A DNA stretch of 64,000 nucleotides, taken from RUG572 sp051884915. GTDB taxonomy: Bacteria; Verrucomicrobiota; Kiritimatiellia; RFP12; UBA1067. Shown here one piece after another: positions 31,862 through 40,984 of the stretch (position 1 is its first letter; each line of letters begins with the position of its first letter). Location of the stretch: contig JBJEWF010000022.1 of NCBI GenBank assembly GCA_051884915.1, positions 16,066-80,065 on the forward strand, given 5' to 3'. A model generated the notes under the pieces. It worked only from the letters and a program-made list of their open reading frames with translations, searched no databases and was not told where the DNA came from. The position numbers and the translations under genes were made by a program.

Positions 31862-32853
31862 GCCTGCCGGCGAACGCGACGCTGCCGACGAACGGCAAGG
31901 TGCGTGAAGACGACTTCGCGCACCGTTTCCATTCCCATCTGCTGGCGGAGCGCAATGCGTCCGAGCTGACGGCGGCGGGCTACCTTCAGGACCTCGCCCA
32001 GTTCGCCGCCTTCCGCTGGGGAACCGCCCGGGACGTCCCGTTCGCCTGGACGTCCGTGACGCCGGAGGACGCGCGGAACTTCCTGATGTCGTTCGCGTCG
32101 AACAAGGCGCGCCCGACGACGACGCGCCGCAAGCTGGCTTCGCTTCGCGCGTTCTACCGGTTCCTGGTGCGGGAGAACCTGGCGGCGGCAAACCCGTTCA
32201 ACGGGATTCGCGGCCCCAAGCTGCCCAAGCCGCTGCCGAAAATCCTGTCCGTCGAGGAAACGCGCCGCTTCCTCGAAGCGCCCGGGAACGAATTGGCGCG
32301 GCTGAAGCAGGCGGGCGCGGCCGTGTCTCCGCGGGACGCGTACGCCTGCTGCCGCGACGCGGCCTTTTTCGAGGTCCTCTATTCGACCGGCTGCCGCATT
32401 TCGGAAGTGACGCCCCTCGCGTGGCGGCAGATCGGGTTCGAGTCCGGCAGCGTCGTCGTGACCGGAAAAGGCTCCAAACAGCGGCTCTGCATCCTGGGCA
32501 AGCCGGCGCTGCGGGCGCTTCGGCGGCTCCGCGGCCTGGCCGCCGGCCTGTGGCCGGACGGCGATGGCGAGGCGACGGCCATCTTCCTGGGCGAGCGCGG
32601 CCTGCCGATCACCTCCCGGGAAGTCGAGCGGCGGATGAAGAAGTGGCTGGCGGCGGCCGGCCTGCCGGCGGATCTGACCCCGCACAAGCTGCGCCACAGC
32701 TTCGCCACGCATCTGCTGGACTCCGGTGCCGACCTGAGGAGCGTGCAGGAAATGCTGGGCCATGCCAATCTGGCGACGACGCAGATCTACACGCACGTTT
32801 CCATCGAACGGCTCAAGGACGAATACATGAAGGCCCATCCGCGGGCGACGTGA
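31858..32853 (+). CDS. Tyrosine recombinase XerC/XerD
   Basis: This 331-residue integrase resolves chromosome dimers or acts in site-specific recombination. The N-terminal SAM-like domain spans about 15-110. The catalytic set is intact: Arg in TGCRISEV, Lys in VTGKGSKQR, HKLRHSFATHLLDSG, the second His in LGHANLATTQIYTHV, with Tyr as nucleophile. XerC and XerD cannot be told apart by eye. It starts at a GTG overlapping the topA stop (GTGA). The location inside a housekeeping operon argues against a mobile-element integrase. Confidence 0.9.
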   Translation: MSLPANATLPTNGKVREDDFAHRFHSHLLAERNASELTAAGYLQDLAQFAAFRWGTARDVPFAWTSVTPEDARNFLMSFASNKARPTTTRRKLASLRAFYRFLVRENLAAANPFNGIRGPKLPKPLPKILSVEETRRFLEAPGNELARLKQAGAAVSPRDAYACCRDAAFFEVLYSTGCRISEVTPLAWRQIGFESGSVVVTGKGSKQRLCILGKPALRALRRLRGLAAGLWPDGDGEATAIFLGERGLPITSREVERRMKKWLAAAGLPADLTPHKLRHSFATHLLDSGADLRSVQEMLGHANLATTQIYTHVSIERLKDEYMKAHPRAT

Positions 32854-32856
32854 CCC

Positions 32857-34008
32857 ATGAAATGCCTTTTCGCCATCCTGTTCGCCCTGACGGCGTTTCT
32901 GGCGCCGGCGAAGCCCGTTTGCGTCGGCGAGATGTGCTATCCGTCGGAGGAGATGGCCCTTGCGGCCGGCGTGCCGGCGGACAAGGTCTTCGGCACGCGG
33001 CGCCTGGGGTTCGGCTACATGCGGGCGCCTGAATTCCTCGCGTTCCTCAGGAACGAAGAACGGCCCGCCGAAGACCTGGAGAACCATTCGCTGGCCGTGA
33101 TCTTCCTGCTGGTCCTCCTTGGCGGGCTGGCGGCGAATCTGACGCCCTGCGTGCTGCCGCTGGTCCCCGTCAATCTTGCGCTCGTCGGGAAGGGATGGCG
33201 CCGGGGCGCGGCGTACGGGCTGGGCATTGCGGTGGCGTACGGCGCGCTGGGCCTGGCGGCCGCGTTCGGGGGATTGGCGTTCGGCGCCATCCAGGGCAAT
33301 CCCTGGTTCAACCTGTTTGTCGCGGGCGTCTTCCTCGTGCTGGGGCTGGCGATGGCCGAGGTGTTTTTCATCGATTTCGCCCGGCATCGCACGAAACTCG
33401 CGAAGGGCGGGCCGTTCCTGCTGGGAGTCGGCGCGGCGGTGCTGGCGGGGGCGTGCGTGGAGCCGATTCTGCTGGCGACGCTTCTGCTGACCGCCAAATG
33501 GCATGCGGCGGGGAAGGCCTGGGCGGTGGTTCTCCCGTTCGTTCTCGGCGCCGGCATGGGGCTGCCCTGGCCGTTCGCCGCCGCGGGGCTTTCCGTCCTG
33601 CCGAAGCCCGGCGCGTGGATGCGCTGGGTGAACCGCGCGTTCGCCGCCGTGCTGTTCGTCCTGGCGGCCTGGTATGGCTGCCAGGGCGTCCGGGGGCTGC
33701 TGCCCCGGTCGGCGCCGCGGGACCCGGCCGCGGAACCGTCCCCCGGCCCGGCGAACCGCCCCCGGCTGGTCATTCTCGGCGCGCCCTGGTGCAAGAACTG
33801 CACGGCGATGGAGAAGACGACGCTGCGGCACCCCGACGTGCTCAAGGCGCTGGCGGGTTTCGACGTCCGCCACGTCGAGATCGAGAGGTTCGACGACCTG
33901 AAGAACTATCCGGAACTGGCGGATCTTCCCATTCGCGGCGTCCCGGCCTACGTCGTCATCGCGGCCTCGGAGACGCCGGCGGAAAACGGGGCAGGAGGAA
34001 CGAAATGA
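32857..34008 (+). CDS. dsbD: DsbD-type thiol:disulfide interchange protein
   Basis: The 383-residue membrane protein carries electrons from cytoplasmic thioredoxin to the periplasm. A signal-like N-terminus is followed by a short periplasmic stretch with Cys pairs (VCVGEMCYP). A core of about seven or eight membrane helices follows, with TPCVLPLVP and AGACVEPILLA as the two redox cysteines of the CcdA/DsbD beta domain. The C-terminal thioredoxin-like domain has the APWCKNC motif. The N-terminal DsbD alpha domain seen in enterobacteria is much reduced. It starts 3 bases after the xer gene and overlaps nadE. Confidence 0.85.
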   Translation: MKCLFAILFALTAFLAPAKPVCVGEMCYPSEEMALAAGVPADKVFGTRRLGFGYMRAPEFLAFLRNEERPAEDLENHSLAVIFLLVLLGGLAANLTPCVLPLVPVNLALVGKGWRRGAAYGLGIAVAYGALGLAAAFGGLAFGAIQGNPWFNLFVAGVFLVLGLAMAEVFFIDFARHRTKLAKGGPFLLGVGAAVLAGACVEPILLATLLLTAKWHAAGKAWAVVLPFVLGAGMGLPWPFAAAGLSVLPKPGAWMRWVNRAFAAVLFVLAAWYGCQGVRGLLPRSAPRDPAAEPSPGPANRPRLVILGAPWCKNCTAMEKTTLRHPDVLKALAGFDVRHVEIERFDDLKNYPELADLPIRGVPAYVVIAASETPAENGAGGTK

Positions 34009-35267
34009 AGCTGAAACACGTGAAAGCGGCGAGCTGGCAGATGGACATGATGCTGAACATGCGTCCCGGCGACCTGGCGGGGAACGCCGCGCTGCTGCTG
34101 AAGATCGTGAAGCGGTTCGCGGCAGAGGGGGAGAGGGACATCGTCGTCCCCGAGAATTTCCTGCGGGGCGGAGACTGCGGTTCGCTGGAACGGCATGCGG
34201 CTTTCCGGGCGGCCGAGGAGAAGGCGCTGGCGAAGGTGGTCCAGGCGGTCCGGAAGATCAGGCGGGCGCCGCGCCTTCACTTCGAGGGGGCCATCGAGGC
34301 GGCGCTGATTCCCCCCGGGCCCGATCCGCGTTTCCCGTTCGGGGGAAACCCCGAAGCCGTGTTCTCCCGCCAGGTTTCCGGGCTGATGCGCCGGCTGCTG
34401 GCGATCGGCTGCCGGGACGTCGTGATCGGCCTTTCCGGCGGGCTGGACAGCGCGCTGGCGCTGCTCGTGTCGGTGGCGGCGTTCATGCTGCTGGGCTACG
34501 ATTCCGCGGGCATCCACGTCCTGACGATGCCGGGTTTTGGCACGACGAAGCGGACCCGGGGCAATGCGGACCGGCTGTGCGAGGGCCTGGGCCTCGCGCT
34601 GACGACGATCGACATCACGCCCGCCTGCCGCCGCCATTTCAAGGACATCGGCCACGACGAAACCCGGCACGACGTCACGTTCGAGAACGCGCAGGCCCGC
34701 ATGCGGACGATGATCCTGATGGACAAGGCCAACCAATGCGGCGGCATCGTCATCGGGACGGGCGACATGAGCGAGATCGCCCTTGGCTGGTGCACGTACA
34801 ACGGCGACCACATGAGCATGTTCGGCGTCAACGCCGGCGTGCCGAAGACGACGGTCCGCGAGGTCTGCACCTGGTGGGCGGAGCAGTTCGGCGGCCTGGC
34901 CGGCGAGGCGCTGCTGGACATCGTCGCCACGCCCGTCAGCCCCGAACTCCTGCCGACGGCCCCGGACGGCACGATCGCCCAGAGGACGGAAGACAGGATC
35001 GGCCCCTATGAGCTGCACGACTTCTTCCTGTGGCAGTTCGTGGCCGAGCAGAAGGGGAAGAAGGAGATCCTCGCCGCGGCGAAGCGCGTCTTCAAGGGCG
35101 TCTACCCGGTCGCCGCGATCCGGAAGTGGCTGGACGTCTTCTTCCGCCGTTTCTTCGCGCAGGCCTTCAAGCGCAATTGCGCGCCTGACGGCGTGCCGGT
35201 CTTCTCCGTCTACCTGTCGCCGTCCGCCTGGCACGTCCCCAGCGAATCGTCCGGCTCCTGGCTTTGA
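34005..35267 (+). CDS. nadE: NAD synthase NadE with a truncated glutaminase domain
   Basis: NadE amidates nicotinate adenine dinucleotide to NAD. The C-terminal synthetase domain is intact: VVIGLSGGLDSALALLV (about residues 141-157), PGFGTTKRT, IGTGDMSEIALGWCTYNGDHMS and the EDRIGPYELHDFFLWQ end. It belongs to the glutamine-dependent branch of about 540-650 residues, but this protein has only 420. Residues 3-60 still look like the start of the nitrilase/glutaminase domain (VKAASWQMD, IVVPENFLRGGDCGSL), yet the Lys and Cys parts of the Glu-Lys-Cys triad are absent. It must use free ammonia or an external amidase. The ATG overlaps the dsbD stop. Confidence 0.88.
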   Translation: MKLKHVKAASWQMDMMLNMRPGDLAGNAALLLKIVKRFAAEGERDIVVPENFLRGGDCGSLERHAAFRAAEEKALAKVVQAVRKIRRAPRLHFEGAIEAALIPPGPDPRFPFGGNPEAVFSRQVSGLMRRLLAIGCRDVVIGLSGGLDSALALLVSVAAFMLLGYDSAGIHVLTMPGFGTTKRTRGNADRLCEGLGLALTTIDITPACRRHFKDIGHDETRHDVTFENAQARMRTMILMDKANQCGGIVIGTGDMSEIALGWCTYNGDHMSMFGVNAGVPKTTVREVCTWWAEQFGGLAGEALLDIVATPVSPELLPTAPDGTIAQRTEDRIGPYELHDFFLWQFVAEQKGKKEILAAAKRVFKGVYPVAAIRKWLDVFFRRFFAQAFKRNCAPDGVPVFSVYLSPSAWHVPSESSGSWL

Positions 35268-35278
35268 TTGTCCCGTCT

Positions 35279-35298
35279 CCGGGCGGGCGGACGCCCGG
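35279..35298 (+). other. Hairpin after nadE
   Basis: CCGGGCG-GGCGGA-CGCCCGG forms a 7-bp stem 11 bases after the stop. There is no direct T-run (CTTTT comes about 20 bases later), so it is a weak or factor-assisted end of the topA operon. Confidence 0.45.
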
Positions 35299-35352
35299 CC
35301 GACGCCGCGCGCGCCTTTTCACGGGAATGTCGGCGCCGGCGGCCGTCGCGGT

Positions 35353-35381
35353 TTGCGTCCGTTTCCGCGATTTGGTATACT
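35353..35381 (+). promoter_or_regulatory. Promoter of asd
   Basis: TTGCGT (35353-35358), a 17-base spacer and TATACT (35376-35381) preceded by TGG. The 40-base leader contains a GGGGCC-TCC-GGCCCC hairpin (35396-35410), then the AAGGA ribosome binding site. Confidence 0.8.
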
Positions 35382-35424
35382 AGGCGCAAATCTTCGGGGC
35401 CTCCGGCCCCTTCAAGGACACGCA

Positions 35425-36438
35425 ATGAGCAAAGAGTACAAAGTCGGTTTGGTTGGCGTCGGCGCCGTCGGCGCCGAGATGGTCAGGGTTCTCAAGGATC
35501 GCAACTTCCCCTGCGGGACGGTCCGGATATTCGCGTCCCGCGAGCGGGACGAAGTCATCGACGGCGAGACGTACCACGTCCGGAAGGTCGATGAAAAGTG
35601 CTTCGAGGGGCTGGACATCGTCCTGTTCGCCGGCAAGACGGACGTCGCCCTCCAGCTCAAGGACGCCGTCGTGAAGGCGGGCGCCAAGATGATCGACAAT
35701 TCGCGCGCGTTCCGCCAGGACCCCGAGGTCCCGCTGGTGGTGCCGCAGGTCAACCCCGAAGACCTGGACTGGAACAAGGGCGTGATCGCGAACCCGAACT
35801 GCACGACCGCCATCATGCTTGAGGCGGTGGCGCCGCTCCACAAGGCGAAGCGGCTCAAACGGCTCGTGGCCGCCACCTACCAGGCCGCTTCGGGCGCGGG
35901 CAAGCCGGGGCTGGACGAGCTTGAAGACCAGATCCGCGCGTACGCGAAGGGCGAGCCGCTGGCGGTCAAGGCTTTCCAGCATCAGCTGATGTACAATCTG
36001 ATTCCGCACATCGACAAGTTCGACGAGACCAACTGGTACACGCTCGAAGAGCTCAAGATGCGCAACGAGGCGCGCAAGATGCTCCACCATCCGGACCTCA
36101 AGCTCAGCTGCACGTGCGTGCGCGTGCCGATCGCCCGCGCGCATTCCGAGTCGCTGAATCTGGAATTCGAGGAGGACGTCACGCCGGAGGAGGCGCGCGC
36201 GATTCTCGCGAAGGCCGAGGGCGTCACGGTCGTCGACGACCCGCTCAACGGCGGCTATCCGATGCCGCTGGACGCAACGGCGAAATACAACGTGCTGGCG
36301 GGCCGCATCCGCCAGGACATCAGCCGCGACGACAGGAAGGGCCTTGAAATGTTCGTTTCGGGCGACCAGCTGCTGCGCGGCGCGGCGCTGAATGCCGTGG
36401 AAATCGCCGAGCATCTCGTCGCGCGCGGTCTCGTCTGA
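35425..36438 (+). CDS. asd: Aspartate-semialdehyde dehydrogenase
   Basis: Asd reduces aspartyl phosphate to the semialdehyde for lysine, diaminopimelate, threonine and methionine synthesis. The 337-residue protein has VGVGAVGAEMVRVL for NADP, FASRERD, DNSRAFR, the catalytic Cys126 in NPNCTTAIML, and RVPIARAHSESL with the base His. The ATG follows AAGGA behind its own promoter. A longer in-frame reading begins upstream at 35008, but it runs through nadE and is not used. Confidence 0.95.
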   Translation: MSKEYKVGLVGVGAVGAEMVRVLKDRNFPCGTVRIFASRERDEVIDGETYHVRKVDEKCFEGLDIVLFAGKTDVALQLKDAVVKAGAKMIDNSRAFRQDPEVPLVVPQVNPEDLDWNKGVIANPNCTTAIMLEAVAPLHKAKRLKRLVAATYQAASGAGKPGLDELEDQIRAYAKGEPLAVKAFQHQLMYNLIPHIDKFDETNWYTLEELKMRNEARKMLHHPDLKLSCTCVRVPIARAHSESLNLEFEEDVTPEEARAILAKAEGVTVVDDPLNGGYPMPLDATAKYNVLAGRIRQDISRDDRKGLEMFVSGDQLLRGAALNAVEIAEHLVARGLV

Positions 36439-36513
36439 AGAAAAGAATGTCAGAACGGGACGCGGCGCGTTCCTAGTCCACATGTCAATCCAACAAGAAA
36501 AAGGAGATCAGCA

Positions 36514-36834
36514 ATGAAGAGAATCGTGATTGCGCTTTTGGCCGCAACGGCCCTGGTCGGGACGGCGTCCGCGCGGCATCATCATGGTCGGCCCAGTCGG
36601 GGCGATGCGATCGCGGGCGGCATCGCCGCCGGCGTGACGGCCGCCCTGTTGGGAGCCCCCGTCACGCCGCCGCCGCCTCCGCCGCCGCCGCAGACGGTGG
36701 TCGTGCAGCAGCCGGTCGTGGCGCCGGCGCCCGTGGTCGTTCAGCCGGCCCCCGTGGTCGTGCAGCAGCCGGCGCCCGTAGTCGTGCAGCAGCCGGTCGT
36801 CGCGCCCGTCCGCACCACCACGATCTACCACTAA
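36514..36834 (+). CDS. Small exported Pro/Val/Gln-repeat protein
   Basis: A 106-residue protein with a signal peptide (MKRIVIALLAATALVGTASA), a His-rich HHHG stretch, a Gly/Ala helix and a run of eight prolines. Four or five imperfect copies of a P-[AV]-P-V-V-V-Q-(Q)-P unit follow. It ends RTTTIYH. AAAAAGGAG six bases upstream is an excellent ribosome binding site. No catalytic motif is present; it resembles cell-envelope spacer or wall-spanning proteins. No convincing promoter was found in the 75-base gap after asd. Confidence 0.7.
   Translation: MKRIVIALLAATALVGTASARHHHGRPSRGDAIAGGIAAGVTAALLGAPVTPPPPPPPPQTVVVQQPVVAPAPVVVQPAPVVVQQPAPVVVQQPVVAPVRTTTIYH
36697..36810 (+). repeat. In-gene tandem repeat, GTGGTCGTGCAGCAGCCG-type unit
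   Basis: Imperfect 24-30 base units (about four copies) encode the Val-Val-Val-Gln-Gln-Pro repeats. Copies differ mainly at third positions and in one missing Gln codon. Such arrays can change length by slippage. Confidence 0.75.
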
Positions 36835-36862
36835 CCGCCGGCATGGCCGGAAAGACGTCTCG

Positions 36863-39800
36863 GTGTATCTCAAACAGCTGGACATTCTCGGTTTCAAGTC
36901 CTTCGCGGACCGCACCCGGCTCACCTTCGAGCCGGGTATGATTGCCATTGTCGGGCCGAACGGATGCGGCAAGTCCAACGTCTCCGACGCGATCCGGTGG
37001 GTGCTCGGCGAACAGCGTCCCACGGCGATCCGCTGCTCGAAGCTGGTGGACGTCGTCTTCAACGGCACCGACACCCGCAAGCCGCTCGGGCTGGCGGAGG
37101 TGTCGATCACGTTCGCCGACTGCGAGAAGGAGCTGGGAACCGAGTACCACGAGGTCACCGTCACGCGGCGCGTCTACCGCGACGGGTCGGGCGAGTACTT
37201 CATCAACAAGGTGCGCAGCGGCCTGAAGGACATCAAGCGCCTGTTCATGGGCACGGGCATCGGCACGACGTCCTACTCCGTGATGGCCCAGGGCCAGATC
37301 GACCAGATCCTGTCGTCCAAGCCGGAAGACCGCCGCGCGGTCTTCGAGGAGGCCGCCGGGATCACGAAGTTCAAGGCGGACCGCAAAGAGGCGATCCGGA
37401 AGATCGAGCAGACCGAGCAGAATCTGCTGCGCGAGGCGGACGTCCTGCGCGAGATGAAGCGCCAGATCGGCTCGCTGCAGCGCCAGGTGGGCAAGGCCGA
37501 AAAGGCCAAGGAACTCCGCGGCGAACTGCGGGGGCTGGACGTCTACGTCTCGAAGGGCAAGATCCAGGCCTTCACCATGGCCCTGGAGACGAACGCCCGG
37601 AACCAGCGCGAAACGGAGCAGAGGATCGTCGACGCGACGGCGGCCGTGAACGCCGCGGAGAGCGCGTCGCAGCAGATCCATGCGGACCTGCACGCGCTGG
37701 AAGAGCGCCTGGCGACGCTGCAGTCCCGGGCCGCCCAGGCCGAGGGCGCCTATGCGCGCGCCCGCGAGGTCATCGGCGTCAACGAGCAGCGGATCGCCGA
37801 ATACCAGGCCTTCAGCGACCGCGACGGCCGCGAGATCAGCCAGACGCGCCAGCAGCTGGAAGAGATCGGCATGCAGATCGAATCGCTGCAGCAGAAGACC
37901 GCGCTGCTGGAGGACGGGCTTGAAACCGCCCGGACGGTTCTGGAAGAGGCCGAAACGGCGTTTGCCGATTCGTCGTCCCGGATCGACGCGCTGCGCCAGG
38001 CCCTGCAGGAGGGGCGGATGGAATCGGTGGCCTGCGATCGCCGCGCGGCCGAAGTCCGCGACGAGATCGCCCGGCTGGAGGCGCAGGCCCGCGAGGCGAT
38101 CCTGAAGCGGGAGCGGCTGGTCAGCGAGAAGACGCAGCTGGAGGAAGCCGCGGCCGAGGCCGAGTCGACGCTGGCGGCCGTGGCGGTCCGCCGGAACGAG
38201 GCCCGCGCGGCGGAAGAGGCCGCGGCCCTGGCGAGCGAGACGGCGGAAAAGGCGCGGCTGGCGCTCGCCGCCGAACTGGAGGACCTGCGCGCCAATTTCG
38301 GGCGGATGCAGGCCGAGGCGGCGGCGAAGGAAGCGCAGCTGGATCTGCTGAACGACGCGAAATCGGCGGGCGAAGCGTTTGCGGCCGGCGCCCAGGCGCT
38401 GCTGGAAGGTTCGCTCGACGTGGGCGAAGGCGTCGTCCTGGGGGCGCTGGCGGACCGCTTCGATGCGCCCGCCGCGTACCGCCTGGCGCTGGAAGCCGCG
38501 CTCCGCGCCTGGCTCGACGCCATTGTCGTGGCGGACGCGTCGGCGGCGCGGACGGTCGTCCAGGCGCTGCTCGGCAAGCAGGCCGGCAGCGCGCGGCTGG
38601 TGTCGGCCGCCGTGCCGCCGGCGGGGGCGCCGCGCGTGCCGCCGGCGGGGGACCGTCTGCTGGACCATGTGACGGTCGCGGAGGATTTCAGGGCGGCGGC
38701 GGACTTGCTGGTGGGCGACGTCGTGGTGGCGGACGGCCCCGTGGCCGGCGCGCGCGCGGTGACGCTGCAAGGCGTCGTCTACGGTCCGGACGGGACGGTT
38801 GACGTGTGGCTGCCGGGAACGGCGGCCGCCTCGCCCCTGAGCCGCAAGATGCTGATTTCCGAGACGGCCGAATCGCTGGAGGCGCTGCGCGCGCGCATCG
38901 AGGCGGGCCGCCGGACGCTGGCGACGGGCGCCGAGAAATCGGCGGCGCTAGCCGAACAGGCGAAGTGCGCGGCGGCGGCGCTGTCCGACGCCCGTCGCGC
39001 GGCGGCCCAGGCGGAAGGCGAGCACGCGAGCGTCGCGCGCGACGCGCAGGCCGTCAGCCGGCGGCTCGCCCAGGTGGGCGAGGATCTGGCTTCGGTCCAG
39101 GCCGCCAATGCGGGCGGCGACGCGAAACGCGCCGAATGGGCGGACGCGCTTGAGGAGGCGCTGGCCCGCCGCGACGCCCTGATGGACCGCACGGCCCGGC
39201 AGCAGGAGGAACTTCAGGGTCTGGAGCTCGCGCATGGCGAGGCGAGCCGCCGGCTCACGGAAAAGCGCATCGCCGCCGCCCAGATGGAGAACGAGCTTCA
39301 GCTGACGTCCCAGCAGAGCGCGGACGCCGTGCGCCGCCGCGAGGAGCTTGCGCGCATGATTGCCGGCCGCCAGGCGGGCATCCGCGGCTACGAGGATTCC
39401 ATCCGGCGGCTGCGCGACGAGACGGCCGAGCTGATGGGGTCGCTCGACGAACTGCGCGAGCAGGCGGTCGAGATCCACGGCCTGGTCGAGGAGGCGCGCG
39501 GCGAACGCGGCGTCCTCCAGGAGAAGTTGAGCGCGTCGGAGAGCGCCGTCGGCGCGCAGCGCGCGGAGCTTGACCGGGCGCGCGAATTCAAGGGCAAGCT
39601 CGAAGTGGCGGCCACCGAGGCCACGATGCGCCGCCAGAACGTCTACGACCACCTGAACCAGGAATACGGTCTCGACCCGAACGCCGTCCTCCGCGAACCC
39701 GATCCCGAATGGAAGGGGGGCGAGCCGCCGCCGCAGGAGGTCCTCGAAAACCGGGTCAACGACCTGCTGGCGCAGATCGCCGCCCTCGGTCCGGTGAACA

Positions 39801-40450
39801 TGGTCGCCATCGACGATTTCCGCGAACTGGAAGAGCGCTACACGCGCGAGAAGGCGCAGGAGGCCGACCTGCTCGCCGCGAAGGAGCAGATCCGCGAACT
39901 GATCCAGAACCTGAACGAGAAGTCCGGGCAGATGTTCCGCAGCACGTTCGAGCAGGCGAACCGGAATTTCCAGCAGATGTTCACGAAGCTCTTCAATGGC
40001 GGCGAGGCGCGTCTGGTGCTGCTGGAGAATGCGGAGGATCCGCTCGAATGCGGCATCGACATCATCGCCCGTCCGCCCGGCAAGCGCCCGCAGAGCGTCA
40101 CGCTCCTCTCCGGCGGCGAACGGACGATGACGGCCGTCGCCCTGCTGTTCGCCATCTTCATGATCAAGCCGGCGCCGTTCTGCATGCTGGACGAGCTGGA
40201 CGCCGCGCTGGACGACGCCAACATCGGGCGTTTCGTCGAGGCGCTGAAGGAGTTTCTCGACCGTTCGCAGTTCCTGATCATCACGCACAACCAGCACACG
40301 ATTGCCGGTTCCGATCTGGTCTACGGCGTGTCGCAGCAGGAGAAGGGCGTGTCGCGCGTCATCTCGATGCGCCTGACCGACATCGGCATCAGGCCGGTCC
40401 CCGAAGACGAGCGGACGCGAATCCCCCCGGAAAGAACGGATGGCGAATGA
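36863..40450 (+). CDS. smc: Chromosome segregation ATPase SMC
   Basis: SMC forms the condensin ring with ScpA and ScpB. The 1195-residue protein has the N-terminal FKSFADRTRLTFEPG and Walker A GPNGCGKSN, two long coiled coils, a hinge at about residues 510-650 and a C-terminal head with signature LLSGGERTMTAVALLFAIF and Walker B CMLDELDAALDD. It starts with GTG at 36863, preceded by GGAAAGAC. Ala/Glu/Arg-rich coiled-coil sequence makes false open frames on both strands. The stop overlaps apt at ATGA. Confidence 0.96.
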   Translation: MYLKQLDILGFKSFADRTRLTFEPGMIAIVGPNGCGKSNVSDAIRWVLGEQRPTAIRCSKLVDVVFNGTDTRKPLGLAEVSITFADCEKELGTEYHEVTVTRRVYRDGSGEYFINKVRSGLKDIKRLFMGTGIGTTSYSVMAQGQIDQILSSKPEDRRAVFEEAAGITKFKADRKEAIRKIEQTEQNLLREADVLREMKRQIGSLQRQVGKAEKAKELRGELRGLDVYVSKGKIQAFTMALETNARNQRETEQRIVDATAAVNAAESASQQIHADLHALEERLATLQSRAAQAEGAYARAREVIGVNEQRIAEYQAFSDRDGREISQTRQQLEEIGMQIESLQQKTALLEDGLETARTVLEEAETAFADSSSRIDALRQALQEGRMESVACDRRAAEVRDEIARLEAQAREAILKRERLVSEKTQLEEAAAEAESTLAAVAVRRNEARAAEEAAALASETAEKARLALAAELEDLRANFGRMQAEAAAKEAQLDLLNDAKSAGEAFAAGAQALLEGSLDVGEGVVLGALADRFDAPAAYRLALEAALRAWLDAIVVADASAARTVVQALLGKQAGSARLVSAAVPPAGAPRVPPAGDRLLDHVTVAEDFRAAADLLVGDVVVADGPVAGARAVTLQGVVYGPDGTVDVWLPGTAAASPLSRKMLISETAESLEALRARIEAGRRTLATGAEKSAALAEQAKCAAAALSDARRAAAQAEGEHASVARDAQAVSRRLAQVGEDLASVQAANAGGDAKRAEWADALEEALARRDALMDRTARQQEELQGLELAHGEASRRLTEKRIAAAQMENELQLTSQQSADAVRRREELARMIAGRQAGIRGYEDSIRRLRDETAELMGSLDELREQAVEIHGLVEEARGERGVLQEKLSASESAVGAQRAELDRAREFKGKLEVAATEATMRRQNVYDHLNQEYGLDPNAVLREPDPEWKGGEPPPQEVLENRVNDLLAQIAALGPVNMVAIDDFRELEERYTREKAQEADLLAAKEQIRELIQNLNEKSGQMFRSTFEQANRNFQQMFTKLFNGGEARLVLLENAEDPLECGIDIIARPPGKRPQSVTLLSGGERTMTAVALLFAIFMIKPAPFCMLDELDAALDDANIGRFVEALKEFLDRSQFLIITHNQHTIAGSDLVYGVSQQEKGVSRVISMRLTDIGIRPVPEDERTRIPPERTDGE

Positions 40451-40971
40451 AACGGATTGAAGACCATGTTCGGACGGTAGCCGATTTCCCCAAGCCGGGG
40501 ATCCTGTTTCGCGACGTGACGGGCGTGCTGGCCTCGCACGAGGGCCTGCGCCTGGCGGTCGACTCGTTCGCGGACGCTTTGGCCGGCGTGGCGTTCGACA
40601 TCGTCGTGGGCGTCGAATCCCGCGGCTTCATCTTCGGCGCGCCGGTGGCCTACAAGCTGGGCAAGGCTTTCGTTCCCGTGCGCAAGTCCGGCAAACTGCC
40701 CGGCCGGACGATTTCCGAATCGTACGCGCTTGAATACGGCGAGGCGACGCTCCAGATCCACGCCTGCGACGTCCGGCCCGGCCAGCGCGTGGTCGTCGTC
40801 GACGACCTGCTGGCGACGGGCGGCACGGCCGCGGCGGCCGCCCGGCTGGTGGAGCGTCTCGGCGCGAAGGTCGTCAAGATGGCGTTTCTCGTCGAACTTG
40901 ACGACCTGGGCGGCCGTCAGGCGCTTTCGGCCTACGAGATTGCGAGCTTCGCCCATTTCCCGGGCCATTGA
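40447..40971 (+). CDS. apt: Adenine phosphoribosyltransferase
   Basis: Apt salvages adenine with PRPP to AMP. The 174-residue protein has DFPKPGILFRDVTGVL, the VGVESRGFIFGAPVA segment, VRKSGKLPG and the PRPP loop VVVVDDLLATGGTAAAA. Length and motifs match the family. It overlaps the smc stop and lies 13 bases ahead of guaA, giving a small purine cluster. Confidence 0.95.
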   Translation: MKRIEDHVRTVADFPKPGILFRDVTGVLASHEGLRLAVDSFADALAGVAFDIVVGVESRGFIFGAPVAYKLGKAFVPVRKSGKLPGRTISESYALEYGEATLQIHACDVRPGQRVVVVDDLLATGGTAAAAARLVERLGAKVVKMAFLVELDDLGGRQALSAYEIASFAHFPGH

Positions 40972-40984
40972 CATCCAACGACTT

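Noticed and set aside
27779..32191. A minus-strand open frame of about 1470 codons opposite dprA, topA and the xer gene
   Set aside because: It shadows three well-supported genes, runs through the tRNA-Glu and contains no recognisable domain.
31858..32853. Tyrosine recombinase as sign of an integrated element
   Set aside because: It sits inside a tightly overlapping housekeeping operon (topA-xer-dsbD-nadE), shows no att repeats at the tRNA, and has the length and motifs of XerC/D.
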